A DNA stretch of 8,535 nucleotides, from contig JAJRPH010000304.1 of assembly GCA_024280875.1 (NCBI GenBank), positions 1 to 8,535 of the forward strand. The letters are read 5' to 3'. The position numbers and the translations under genes were made by a program. Each line of letters opens with the position of its first letter. The first letter of the stretch is position 1. This document shows, piece after piece, positions 1 through 6,202 of the stretch. The notes under the pieces were generated by a model. That model did not search any database. It was not told the origin of the DNA and saw nothing but the letters and a program-made list of their open reading frames with translations. The DNA comes from Deltaproteobacteria bacterium. Lineage in GTDB: Bacteria > Desulfobacterota > Desulfobacteria > Desulfobacterales > Desulfosalsimonadaceae.

Positions 1-66
1 ACCAGCAGGCCAGGGGGAGCCTGGAGTAAAAAGGAGCGGATCAATGGGGTCATCTCGCCGGTTACC

Positions 67-97
67 CTCGTTCCCACGGTCCTCCGTGGGAATGCAT
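67..97. repeat. Palindromic dispersed repeat, family A, copy 1
   Basis: Perfect inverted repeat: TTCCCACGG (71-79) and CCGTGGGAA (84-92) around a 4-base loop TCCT, preceded by CTCG and followed by TGCAT. A second copy of the CTCG-plus-hairpin unit lies at 6177-6202, about 6 kb away, differing by one base in the right arm. Two copies in one window indicate a dispersed REP-like element rather than a gene-specific terminator. From memory, similar CTCGTTCCCACG palindromes are common in environmental proteobacteria. Confidence 0.7.
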
Positions 98-123
98 ACT
101 GGTCGAATAAATGATATAATCGT

Positions 124-152
124 TTGAAATTTTAAAGTTTTCAGGTTATGAG
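124..152 (+). promoter_or_regulatory. Possible sigma70-type promoter for the methyltransferase gene
   Basis: TTGAAA (124-129) and TATGAG (147-152) are separated by 17 bases, giving 5/6 and 4/6 matches to the -35 and -10 consensus. Two perfect TATAAT hexamers (115-120 and 155-160) also lie in this AT-rich stretch but lack a well-placed -35. The methyltransferase start codon is about 78 bases downstream of the -10. Sequence-only prediction. Confidence 0.28.
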
Positions 153-229
153 AATATAATCATACTGTATATGACTTACTCTGGTGCTTAAAACGCTACA
201 AGAGTTAAGATCCCGTCCCCAGGCATAAT

Positions 230-811
230 ATGGAAAATTACTACCAGACAAATTTTAATGCGTATCATAAACGGACCTTTTTTGTAGACCCCTCTTTGTT
301 TCTCAATCCGTTTGTTAACGAGCTCCCCCAAAACGCTTCTATCCTGGACGTCGGCTGCGGGTCCGGCCGGGGTCTTCTATGGCTTAAAAATCAGGGTTTC
401 CAGGTCACGGGTTTTGAACAATCCCCGGGACTGGCAGACCTTGCCGCAAAACATGCGGCCTGCGAAGTCATTGAAGGAGATTTTGAAACCTTTGATTTCA
501 CCTCTTTTTCTTTTGACGCGATTCTTGCTTCAGGCTCCCTGGTCCATGTGCCCCATAACCGGCTTTCCCAGGTTCTCGGAAATATCAAACACGCCCTGAA
601 ACAAAACGGCATTTTCTATATTTCATTAAAACAAGGAGATACTTTTAAAACGGATCAGACCCAAAGAATCTTTTATCTGTGGCAGGCAGCTGAATTAAAG
701 AGGCTTTTCAGCACCCTGAACCTTGATGTCTTCCATGTCTCAAGCACGGAATCCGTTATGAATTCAAAAGATTTGTGGCTGGGGTATGTTTTAAAAGGTA
801 CAAACAGTTGA
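230..811 (+). CDS. Class I SAM-dependent methyltransferase, substrate unknown
   Basis: A 193-residue protein with a Rossmann-type SAM-binding fold. Motif I is ILDVGCGSGRG (38-48), the acidic end of strand 2 is E63 in GFEQS, and D84 in EGDF is the usual adenine-side acidic residue. FDAILASGSLVHV (95-107) matches the strand-4 region and HALKQNGIFYISLK (121-134) the strand-5 region of the Methyltransf_11/25 group. The length is normal for a stand-alone enzyme of this kind. Such proteins transfer methyl groups to small molecules, proteins or RNA, and nothing here fixes the substrate. The start is ATG at 230 with only a weak AGG (221-223) six bases upstream. A same-strand toxin-antitoxin pair starts 107 bases downstream and probably has its own promoter, so an operon link is doubtful. 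The family call is firm; the specific role is unknown. Confidence 0.85.
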   Translation: MENYYQTNFNAYHKRTFFVDPSLFLNPFVNELPQNASILDVGCGSGRGLLWLKNQGFQVTGFEQSPGLADLAAKHAACEVIEGDFETFDFTSFSFDAILASGSLVHVPHNRLSQVLGNIKHALKQNGIFYISLKQGDTFKTDQTQRIFYLWQAAELKRLFSTLNLDVFHVSSTESVMNSKDLWLGYVLKGTNS

Positions 812-847
812 CACCAATGCGTTTGTGGAAAACTATTTTAAAACCAC

Positions 848-875
848 TTAGTATGAAATTAGATCTGAATAAAAT
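848..875 (+). promoter_or_regulatory. Possible promoter of the toxin-antitoxin operon
   Basis: TAAAAT (870-875) is a 5/6 match to the -10 box. TTAGTA (848-853), 16 bases upstream, is a poor 3/6 match to the -35. If real, transcription would start near 882, inside the palindrome at 878-894, so a repressor bound there would block initiation. That geometry fits an autoregulated toxin-antitoxin operon, but the -35 is weak. Confidence 0.3.
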
Positions 876-877
876 TA

Positions 878-894
878 TTAACATGACATGTTAA
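878..894. promoter_or_regulatory. Perfect palindrome, candidate operator of the toxin-antitoxin pair
   Basis: TTAACATG (878-885), a central A, then CATGTTAA (887-894): perfect 8-base arms with odd-length symmetry, as expected for a dimeric HTH repressor. It lies 24 bases upstream of the toxin start codon and just downstream of a -10-like hexamer. HigA-type antitoxins are known to bind palindromes in their own promoter. The assignment is inferred from position and symmetry only. Confidence 0.5.
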
Positions 895-918
895 CTTTTT
901 TCTTGATAAGATATTGCA

Positions 919-1254
919 TTGAACATATACTTTAAAACAAAAAAGCTGCAAAAAGCTTGCAGTAAAACAAAAGAGACCATTAAAAAGTACGGTCCCAAAA
1001 AGGCTGTCAAAATTCAACAGCGATTAATGGAATTAAAGGCAGCGACCTGCCTGGAGGATATTTCAAAAGTGCCGCCGTCGAGATGTCATTTGCTGTCCGG
1101 GAATCGTAAAGGCCAGTTGTCTGTTGATTTTGACCATCCGTATCGACAGTTGTTTATACCCGCTGATGATCCGGTACCTGTCACAGAAGCTGGCGGTCTG
1201 GACTGGGCCATGGTCAAGGAAATCGAAATTATAGATATTGTCGACACACATTAA
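919..1254 (+). CDS. higB: HigB-like type II toxin (RelE/ParE superfamily)
   Basis: A 111-residue protein of the RelE-fold killer-protein group. The recognisable core is SRCHLLSGNRKGQLSVDF (54-71) followed by DHPYRQLFIPADDPVP (72-87) and a C-terminal strand ending EIEIIDIVDTH. HigB toxins of this family are ribosome-dependent mRNA interferases that inhibit translation until neutralised by their partner. The start is TTG at 919, chosen because the family typically begins with a short MDI/MNI-x-F strand, as this does; only a weak purine stretch precedes it. The toxin-first order with the antitoxin starting 14 bases after the stop is the usual higBA layout. Catalytic activity is inferred from family, since RelE-type active residues vary. 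The variant carrying an extra GGLDW segment (92-96) is typical of homologues paired with long antitoxins. Confidence 0.85.
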   Translation: MNIYFKTKKLQKACSKTKETIKKYGPKKAVKIQQRLMELKAATCLEDISKVPPSRCHLLSGNRKGQLSVDFDHPYRQLFIPADDPVPVTEAGGLDWAMVKEIEIIDIVDTH

Positions 1255-1268
1255 GATAGGAGTATAAA

Positions 1269-2357
1269 ATGCTGACGGCAAAAAAACGTTATGGGTTTGA
1301 ACCGGACTTTGCTATTGCGCCAGGTGAAACGCTCAAGGAAACCATGGTATCCTTAAATATGGGCCAGAAGGAACTGGCCGTTCGTACTGGCTTGACGGTT
1401 CAATCTCTTAACCGAATTGTAAAGGGTGAACAGCCCATAAGTTATGAGACTGCCAATAAGCTGGAACTGGCTACAGGAATTCCTGCGCGTATGTGGAATA
1501 ACCTTGAGGCCCAATACCGGGAACAGCTATCAAAAATTAAAGAACGCATACAACTTGAAGTAGATTTAGACTGGCTGAAAACAATTCCCACGAAAGAGCT
1601 TATACAGCGGAAGGCAATAGACCCTCAAAATGATAAAGTTATTCTTTTAAGGGAAACCTTAAAATTTTATGGCGTTTCCAGTGTAAATGCCTGGGAAGAA
1701 TTCTGGATGGAGCCAGCGGTCGCCGCCCGACGCTCCCATTGCTTTGAAACCTGTCCCGGTCCAGCGTCTGCATGGATTCGTCTGGGTGAGATTCAGGCGC
1801 ACCAGATCAATTGTCAGCCCTATGAAAAAAACAGATTTAAAAAAGCATTAGCTGCGATCCGAATGATGACAGAGAAGGAACCTGAGGAGTTTATCCCGGC
1901 CATGGTTCAACTGTGCGCGGATGCGGGTGTTGCAGTGGTGCTTGTTAAAGAAATGAAAAAAGTGCCATGGCACGGGGCAACCCGGTGGTTGTCCGCTTCA
2001 AAGGCAATGATCTTGCTCAACCTTCGCGGTAAAACCGAAGACCCTTTCTGGATTTCTTTTTTTCATGAGGCCGGACATGTGTTAAATGACAGTAAAAAAG
2101 ACCTGTATATCAATGACGGTAAAAGCGATAATCCTCAGGAACAAAAAGCCGCTGAATTTGCCGCTGAAATCCTGATTCCTAAAAGCCGGAATCCAGAAAT
2201 TGTCGCAAAACGTTCAAAACAGGATCTGATGCAGTTGGCAGATGAATTAAAGTTGTCACCCGGCGTTGTTGCCGGACGCTACCAGCGACTGACTGGGAAA
2301 TGGAACTTTTTTAACGGGCTTAAACGTAAATTCCAGTGGGGCACCACCACCGAATAA
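1269..2357 (+). CDS. higA: HigA-like antitoxin with XRE HTH and ImmA/IrrE-type metallopeptidase domain
   Basis: A 362-residue protein, far longer than the roughly 100 residues of minimal HigA. The N-terminus holds an XRE-type HTH: GQKELAVRTGL (32-42) and TVQSLNRIVKGE (43-54), followed by PISYETANKLELATGIPARMW (56-76). The C-terminal half has an ImmA/IrrE (DUF955) signature: H266-E-A-G-H270 as the zinc-binding HExxH, then EQKAAEFAAEILIP starting at E291, which supplies the likely third ligand. The HTH should repress its own operon and the protein should neutralise the upstream toxin. The peptidase-like domain may cleave a partner or the antitoxin itself, as ImmA does to the ICEBs1 repressor; that is inference. 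ATG at 1269 has TAGGAG (1257-1262) six bases upstream. The gene is intact. Confidence 0.88.
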   Translation: MLTAKKRYGFEPDFAIAPGETLKETMVSLNMGQKELAVRTGLTVQSLNRIVKGEQPISYETANKLELATGIPARMWNNLEAQYREQLSKIKERIQLEVDLDWLKTIPTKELIQRKAIDPQNDKVILLRETLKFYGVSSVNAWEEFWMEPAVAARRSHCFETCPGPASAWIRLGEIQAHQINCQPYEKNRFKKALAAIRMMTEKEPEEFIPAMVQLCADAGVAVVLVKEMKKVPWHGATRWLSASKAMILLNLRGKTEDPFWISFFHEAGHVLNDSKKDLYINDGKSDNPQEQKAAEFAAEILIPKSRNPEIVAKRSKQDLMQLADELKLSPGVVAGRYQRLTGKWNFFNGLKRKFQWGTTTE

Positions 2358-2404
2358 TCTTAAATCAACAGATAAATTTTATAAAAATTATCCGGGGATC
2401 TCAG

Positions 2405-2536
2405 ATGTCTTACAGCTATGTTTTTGACCCCGAAAAGTATGCGCTAAAGCCAAAAAAACAGCTACTTGAGAAATTTTTATGTCTAAAATACAATATGATA
2501 GTTTGGTCTGACCCGGAATTGCCTTACAATCAATAA
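2405..2536 (+). CDS. Unrecognised 43-residue ORF, possibly a gene remnant
   Basis: ATG at 2405 is preceded by GGGGA (2394-2398) at a workable spacing. The frame extends upstream to 2336 inside the antitoxin's last codons, but without a better start. The product begins MSYSYVFDPEKYALKPKK and ends in DPELPYNQ: basic, soluble, with no membrane segment or motif I recognise. The opening reads like the N-terminus of a longer protein cut short. It sits between the antitoxin and the DUF1016 gene on the same strand, 47 bases after the antitoxin stop. It could be a small genuine gene, a truncated remnant, or chance. Confidence 0.35.
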   Translation: MSYSYVFDPEKYALKPKKQLLEKFLCLKYNMIVWSDPELPYNQ

Positions 2537-2581
2537 CAGGTCTTAATTAAACATTTGCAGTTGAATTTCAGGATTAAAGCC

Positions 2582-3361
2582 ATGGAAATAGAATCAAACA
2601 GCTCATATATATCGTTTGTGGATGATATCAAGCAGCGTGTTATATCAGCACGTATCTCAGCGGCCAGGGCGGTCAACAGGGATTTAATAGGGTTGTATTG
2701 GGATATCGGCAGGACGATCGTTGAAAAACAGAAAAAAGAAGGCTGGGGCAAATCCGTGGTGGAAAGACTGTCCAGGGATTTGAAAACAGCATTTCCCGGC
2801 GGCAAAGGTTTTTCATCCCGTAATTTGTGGGATATGAAACGATTTTATGAGCAGTATTCCGGTCATGAAAATCTGCGACAGGCTGTCGCAGAACTGCCGT
2901 GGGGTCATATTCTGTTAATCATGAACAAAATTTCTGATGTTGAGGCCCGCACCTATTACATTGAAACGGGCCGACAGATGGGCTGGAGCCGCAATGTGTT
3001 GTTGAACCAGATCAAGACCGGCGCTTACGAACGCTCCCGGTTGGAAGTCAAAACCCATAATTTCAGTGAAGTCCTGCCGGCAAATTTGGCGGAACAAGCT
3101 GATGAAGCCCTTAAAAGTTCCTATAATTTAGATTTTTTGGGAATCGGCGAACCCATGCGTGAACGTGAATTGGAGCAGCAGTTAATCGCCCGCTTAAAGG
3201 ATTTTATTCTGGAACTGGGCTATGGATTTTGTGCCTCTTTTCCTTTTCAAGAGGGTAAACCAAATTATGATTACAGGCATATCAATTCAGGCTTTAGAAT
3301 CTTTTCACGTACTGCTTTTCTCATTTTCGATGAATCTTATCATGGCAAACGGTACAAATAG
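2582..3361 (+). pseudogene. DUF1016/YhcG-type nuclease gene, 3' end lost
   Basis: Residues 1 to about 216 match the DUF1016 N-terminal domain as I know it: an N-terminal helix pair with NRDLIGLYWDIGRTIVEKQ, GWGKSVVERLSRDL, FSSRNLWDMKRFYEQY, a central LPWGHILLIMNKI, and ELEQQLIARLKDFILELGYGF. In full-length proteins (about 340-360 residues) the last phrase leads into a PD-(D/E)XK nuclease core with FYIDLLFYH- and VIELK-like strands. None of that is present. After F216 (base 3229) the frame runs about 43 unrelated residues to a stop at 3361, overlapping the 3' end of the convergent HNH gene by 41 bases. The start is ATG at 2582 with AGGA (2570-2573) eight bases upstream; a TTG at 2555 is less likely. 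Full-length relatives act in DNA processing or defence. This copy is probably non-functional as a nuclease. Confidence 0.75.
3234..3254. repeat. Small inverted repeat at the nuclease-gene break point
   Basis: CCTCTT (3234-3239) and AAGAGG (3249-3254) are perfect 6-base arms around 9 bases. It lies just after the point where DUF1016 homology ends (about 3229) and about 70 bases beyond the HNH stop codon on the minus strand. No clear T-tract follows on either strand, so a terminator role is weak. It may only mark the junction. Confidence 0.3.
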
Positions 3362-4256
3362 CTTTTAGGTTTTCTTTGATGTTCTCACCGCCGTCTGCAT
3401 GATGTTGAATGTGATGTATTTCCAAGTGTCTGGGGTCATCTGGATTCCATTCCTCGTGGGACCAACCGCACTCTTTACATTTATATCCGTCACGGCGAAG
3501 AACCTCGCGGCGGGTATCGTCAGGAATACGTCGATCATGTTCATAGCTCTGTCGATCAGCCTGAAGAACATAGATACCGACGCCCAGGTCAGGACGTCCA
3601 GTTGCTCTCGATGCAACCGGCCAGCCGAACTCTGTTCGTAATTCACGGACTCTCCGTGCCCATTCCGTTTTATTATTTGCGACATAGCGTAATTCTTCAT
3701 TGGTAACCAGTTTACCTACATTTACTCGTAAAAATTTAAGAATTTTATCGCGGATAGCTCCTTTTTCTTTACGTATCGTATTGGCAAGATTCCAACGATA
3801 CGCTGCATCACGGTCCTGAGCCTCACTAAGCAAGACATAGTCGCTCGGCTTCATGGTCTTGAGTTCATTCGGAACATCCTCGTCCTGATCTTCTTTCATC
3901 TCTCGAATCGTCATACCACTGGCAATAGACCAGCCGAATTGAACCCGCAATTCACGCAACCGTCGTGGATAATCCTGAATGCCTGAAATGACAAGCAACT
4001 CGTCGCCTGCAATAATAATTCCCGGATGCTTGCGAAAATAATATAGAATACGATCTCTTGCGGCCGATTTATATTTTGATGGGATCAGAGCCTTGCCCAT
4101 GTTACGTAAGTTTTGAAAGACTGGTACCAGAGCAAGCACCTTCGGTCGAAGCTTATCTCTTTTAAGCTCGTATTCAAAATTACAAATCAGTTTTTCAACT
4201 TTTTGACGAATCCTTTCAGGGTCAACTTTTTCTGGTTTTTTGCTTTTGGGCGTCAT
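3321..4256 (-). CDS. HNH endonuclease, probable restriction enzyme of the adjacent C5 methyltransferase
   Basis: A 311-residue protein with a C-terminal HNH fold. C260-x-x-C263 and C301-x-x-C304 form the structural zinc site, H281-H282 in LEIHHIQHH carries the first HNH histidine, N296 lies in KENL, and H305 follows the last cysteine. The N-terminal two thirds contain two related modules. The first has RDRILYYFRKHPG (68-80) and RRLRELRVQFGWSIAS (98-113). The second has RDKILKFLRVNVG (169-181) and RRVRELRTEFGWPVAS (201-216). Each ends in a short YVL strand, suggesting tandem winged-helix DNA-binding units. It is the last gene of the operon, and its ATG overlaps the vsr end by 35 bases, with AAAGG as ribosome binding site. 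Position beside a C5 methyltransferase and Vsr points to the cognate restriction endonuclease. A methyl-dependent nuclease is the alternative. Confidence 0.82.
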   Translation of the reverse strand: MTPKSKKPEKVDPERIRQKVEKLICNFEYELKRDKLRPKVLALVPVFQNLRNMGKALIPSKYKSAARDRILYYFRKHPGIIIAGDELLVISGIQDYPRRLRELRVQFGWSIASGMTIREMKEDQDEDVPNELKTMKPSDYVLLSEAQDRDAAYRWNLANTIRKEKGAIRDKILKFLRVNVGKLVTNEELRYVANNKTEWARRVRELRTEFGWPVASRATGRPDLGVGIYVLQADRQSYEHDRRIPDDTRREVLRRDGYKCKECGWSHEEWNPDDPRHLEIHHIQHHADGGENIKENLKAICTVCHDKIHRK

Positions 4257-4656
4257 TTAAGAACCTTTCCAATTTGTGCAGTAATTTTTCAGTATTTTTT
4301 GTCTCGCATTCCCAAACAATCAACATTTTCCAGCCTATTTCTCGTAATTCTCCGCTATAACGTTTATCTCTTTTTATGTTACTGTCCAGCTTTTTGTTCC
4401 AAAAAATTTCATTAGTTGTCGGTCTTTTTGATCTTTTACAACCCTTGTGACCGTGCCAAAAACAGCCATGGACAAAAATAACTTTTTTATATTTCGGTAA
4501 TGTTATATCAGGTTTCCCTGGCAAATCAATTCTGTGAAGTCTAAACCTGTATCCCAAATTGTGTAGCAAAGAACGGACTGTTAATTCAGGCTTGGTGTTT
4601 TTGCCGCTTACGCGCGACATAATTTGACTTCGTTTTTTTGTTGAGAAGACATCCAT
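4222..4656 (-). CDS. vsr: Very short patch repair endonuclease Vsr
   Basis: A 144-residue Vsr that nicks DNA next to T:G mismatches arising when 5-methylcytosine deaminates, starting repair of the partner methylase's sites. The key residues seen in E. coli Vsr are present: MSRVSGKNTKPE (13-24) with the conserved Glu, D50 in GKPDI as the catalytic metal ligand, and H63 and H68 in VHGCFWHGH. C65, H70, C73 and C117 form the structural zinc site. Aromatic F66, W67 and W86 fit the mismatch-intercalating residues. Length and start match the family, and no truncation is seen. The start overlaps the end of the methyltransferase gene by 49 bases in another frame, like the overlapping dcm-vsr pair of E. 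coli, implying translational coupling. It is visibly AT-richer than the genes to its right in the window. Confidence 0.95.
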   Translation of the reverse strand: MDVFSTKKRSQIMSRVSGKNTKPELTVRSLLHNLGYRFRLHRIDLPGKPDITLPKYKKVIFVHGCFWHGHKGCKRSKRPTTNEIFWNKKLDSNIKRDKRYSGELREIGWKMLIVWECETKNTEKLLHKLERFLNDAQKQKTRKS

Positions 4657-5870
4657 TGTTCGTCTTTTTGGTCAAGTAATAACCTAACAACATCCGCTAC
4701 TCGTGCAGCCAGTAGAGGCGGCACAGCATTACCGATTTGTTTGGCGATTTCTATTTTTGAACCTATAAAACGGAAGGAGTCAGGAAAACTTTGGAAGCGT
4801 GCCGCTTCTCTAAGGGTAATTGGTCTATGTTGTTCCGGATGCAAATAGCGCCCTTTTTCCGGTTTGTAAAACTCCGTACGTATCGTAACACAAGGTCTAT
4901 CCCACCAAAGCCGACCAAACAAGTCGGTTCCACCGGATTTCTTTCTGATCCAACATTTTGGCGTTAACTCCGGAGCAATTCGTTGTAAGTCAAAACGATT
5001 CATTCCTTCTTTTGGAATTGCTCTATATCTCTTTCGACTTAGTTCGGTCGGGTTCCTTCCAAAATGCAAATCCATGGGTGGCGCAATCTTTCTAATTTCA
5101 GTACCTTCCGGTGGCGGCAAGTCACCAATAGCATCTTTTACGGTTTGCCATTGCTGGACCATAGATAAATATTCCTCTCTATGGAAAGGCAATGTTAACT
5201 GTTTATCCTTACCATTAGGGTTATAATGAGTTTTACGTGGAGGGAATAAAATGGAGGGATCTGTAAACTTACAGCCGATAATGAAAGCTCTTGTTCGTGT
5301 TTGTGGAACACCGTAATCGGCAGCTATTAATTTGTCTTGCCAGATTTTGAATCCAAGTGATTCTGCCGCACCAACGATTTCTTTATGTTCGAAGGTTCCA
5401 AGCAACTGAGGAACGTTTTCCATGACAAAAACAGATGCGCCACACCTTTCTACAACTTCTAAAAAAGGCCGCCATAATTTCTTGCGGGGATCATTTTCAC
5501 GATTTCTGTTTAGGAGGCTGAAACCTTGACACGGGGGGCCACCTATTACTACATCAGCTTGAGGGATTGCAATTTGCTTTTTTTTTAATATCTCTACAAT
5601 ATCACCGGCAACACTATGAGAGCCAAAATTTTCATTGTATGTATCAACGCAAAACAGATTAAAGTCATTGGCCCAAACCGACTGAAACGGTTGCCCGAAA
5701 ACTTCTGAAAAGCCCAAAGACATGCCTCCAGCTCCGGAAAATAAATCTATGAGGCGGTAACGTCTTGGGTTTTTGAGCAATTCTCCGGAAAAACGAGAAA
5801 CATAGGTTGCTTCGTCTTCTTTTAAGATGAATTCTTTATCTATTTTGATTGTATTTTCAAGTTTGTACAT
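4608..5870 (-). CDS. DNA (cytosine-5-)-methyltransferase of a type II restriction-modification system
   Basis: A 420-residue enzyme that transfers a methyl group from SAM to carbon 5 of cytosine in a specific DNA site. The motifs appear in order: I, D42-LFSGAGG (42-49); IV, GGPPCQGFS with catalytic C114; VI, E151-N-V; VIII, QTRTR (190-194); a target-recognition region about 250-330; IX, RPITLREAARFQSFP (349-363); X, GNAVPP (380-385). All catalytic residues are intact. ATG at 5870 is preferred over the TTG at 5876 because AAGGG in the leader then sits nine bases upstream. There is an N-terminal extension of about 38 residues before motif I. It is first in an overlapping operon with vsr and the HNH nuclease, and is presumably expressed from the extended -10 promoter upstream. 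The target sequence cannot be read from the protein by eye. Confidence 0.95.
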   Translation of the reverse strand: MYKLENTIKIDKEFILKEDEATYVSRFSGELLKNPRRYRLIDLFSGAGGMSLGFSEVFGQPFQSVWANDFNLFCVDTYNENFGSHSVAGDIVEILKKKQIAIPQADVVIGGPPCQGFSLLNRNRENDPRKKLWRPFLEVVERCGASVFVMENVPQLLGTFEHKEIVGAAESLGFKIWQDKLIAADYGVPQTRTRAFIIGCKFTDPSILFPPRKTHYNPNGKDKQLTLPFHREEYLSMVQQWQTVKDAIGDLPPPEGTEIRKIAPPMDLHFGRNPTELSRKRYRAIPKEGMNRFDLQRIAPELTPKCWIRKKSGGTDLFGRLWWDRPCVTIRTEFYKPEKGRYLHPEQHRPITLREAARFQSFPDSFRFIGSKIEIAKQIGNAVPPLLAARVADVVRLLLDQKDEQWMSSQQKNEVKLCRA

Positions 5871-5914
5871 TCTCAATATCCCTTTTCGATAAGGTCTTTT
5901 CTTTATGAGTTGGG

Positions 5915-5942
5915 ATTATACCATTGTTGATAAAATTTTCAT
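5915..5942 (-). promoter_or_regulatory. Extended -10 promoter for the restriction-modification operon
   Basis: On the minus strand the sequence reads TGGTATAAT (5923 down to 5915), a perfect -10 with the TGn extension. ATGAAA (5942-5937), 16 bases further upstream, is a 4/6 match to -35. Transcription would begin near 5908 and give a leader of about 38 bases before the methyltransferase ATG. Within that leader CCTT-ATCGAA-AAGG (5894 to 5881) could form a small hairpin overlapping the ribosome binding site. Confidence 0.55.
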
Positions 5943-5964
5943 ATTAGTAATTATTTTTGCGGAG

Positions 5965-6026
5965 AATTCCGGGGAAATTCCGGGGACCTTACTTAATTTC
6001 TTGGATTAAGTATGGTCCCCGGAATT
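5965..6026. repeat. Long near-perfect inverted repeat with a tandem 11-base half unit (family B, copy 1)
   Basis: Arms of 22 bases (5976-5997 and 6005-6026) match at 21 of 22 positions around a 7-base loop TTCTTGG. The outer part reads AATTCCGGGGACC and its complement GGTCCCCGGAATT. The first 11 bases, AATTCCGGGGA, are duplicated in tandem just outside the left arm (5965-5975 and 5976-5986). A decayed relative lies at 6794-6853. From memory this resembles palindromes associated with IS200-like REP-associated transposases (RAYTs) in Desulfobacterales; no transposase gene is present here. Confidence 0.75.
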
Positions 6027-6097
6027 AGCGCGGGCCAAATTAACCCTCTTAAAATAAACGAAAGTACCACTGACATGGCGTAAAATCAAATCAATTG

Positions 6098-6148
6098 TTG
6101 GTGGATTACGCTTCGCTAATCCACCCTACGGAGAGGCTCCCAACCCTT
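6098..6148. repeat. Dispersed palindromic repeat, family C, copy 1
   Basis: GGTGGATTA (6100-6108) and TAATCCACC (6117-6125) are perfect 9-base arms around CGCTTCGC, followed by CTAC and a GAGGCTCCCAACCCT tail. The whole unit recurs at 6945-6995 with only a few changes in the tail. Similar GTGGATTACGC palindromes are common dispersed elements in environmental bacteria, as far as I recall. Read in frame it looks like coding sequence, but that is a by-product of the repeat. Confidence 0.8.
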
Positions 6149-6176
6149 ATTTTTTATGATCCCGGATCGGATTTCT

Positions 6177-6202
6177 CTCGTTCCCACGGTCCTTCGTGGG
6201 AA
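6177..6202. repeat. Palindromic dispersed repeat, family A, copy 2
   Basis: CTCG followed by TTCCCACGG (6181-6189) and TCGTGGGAA (6194-6202), the same unit as at 67-92 with one substitution, tolerated as a G-T pair in RNA. It lies about 50 bases after family C copy 1, so two unrelated palindromes are stacked next to each other. Confidence 0.7.

Noticed and set aside
1..111. Open frames at the left edge that could be the end of an upstream gene
   Set aside because: All three + frames are open only briefly (one stops at 27-29), the longest ones run through repeat A, and none shows protein-like features, so no partial gene can be supported.
3399..3641. An 80-codon + strand frame opposite the HNH gene
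   Set aside because: It is antisense to the HNH endonuclease, whose zinc cysteines and HNH residues prove the minus-strand frame is the real one.
5976..6026. Family B hairpin as a Rho-independent terminator
   Set aside because: The stem is strong but no T-run follows on either strand, no gene ends next to it, and a related copy exists elsewhere, so a dispersed repeat is the better explanation.
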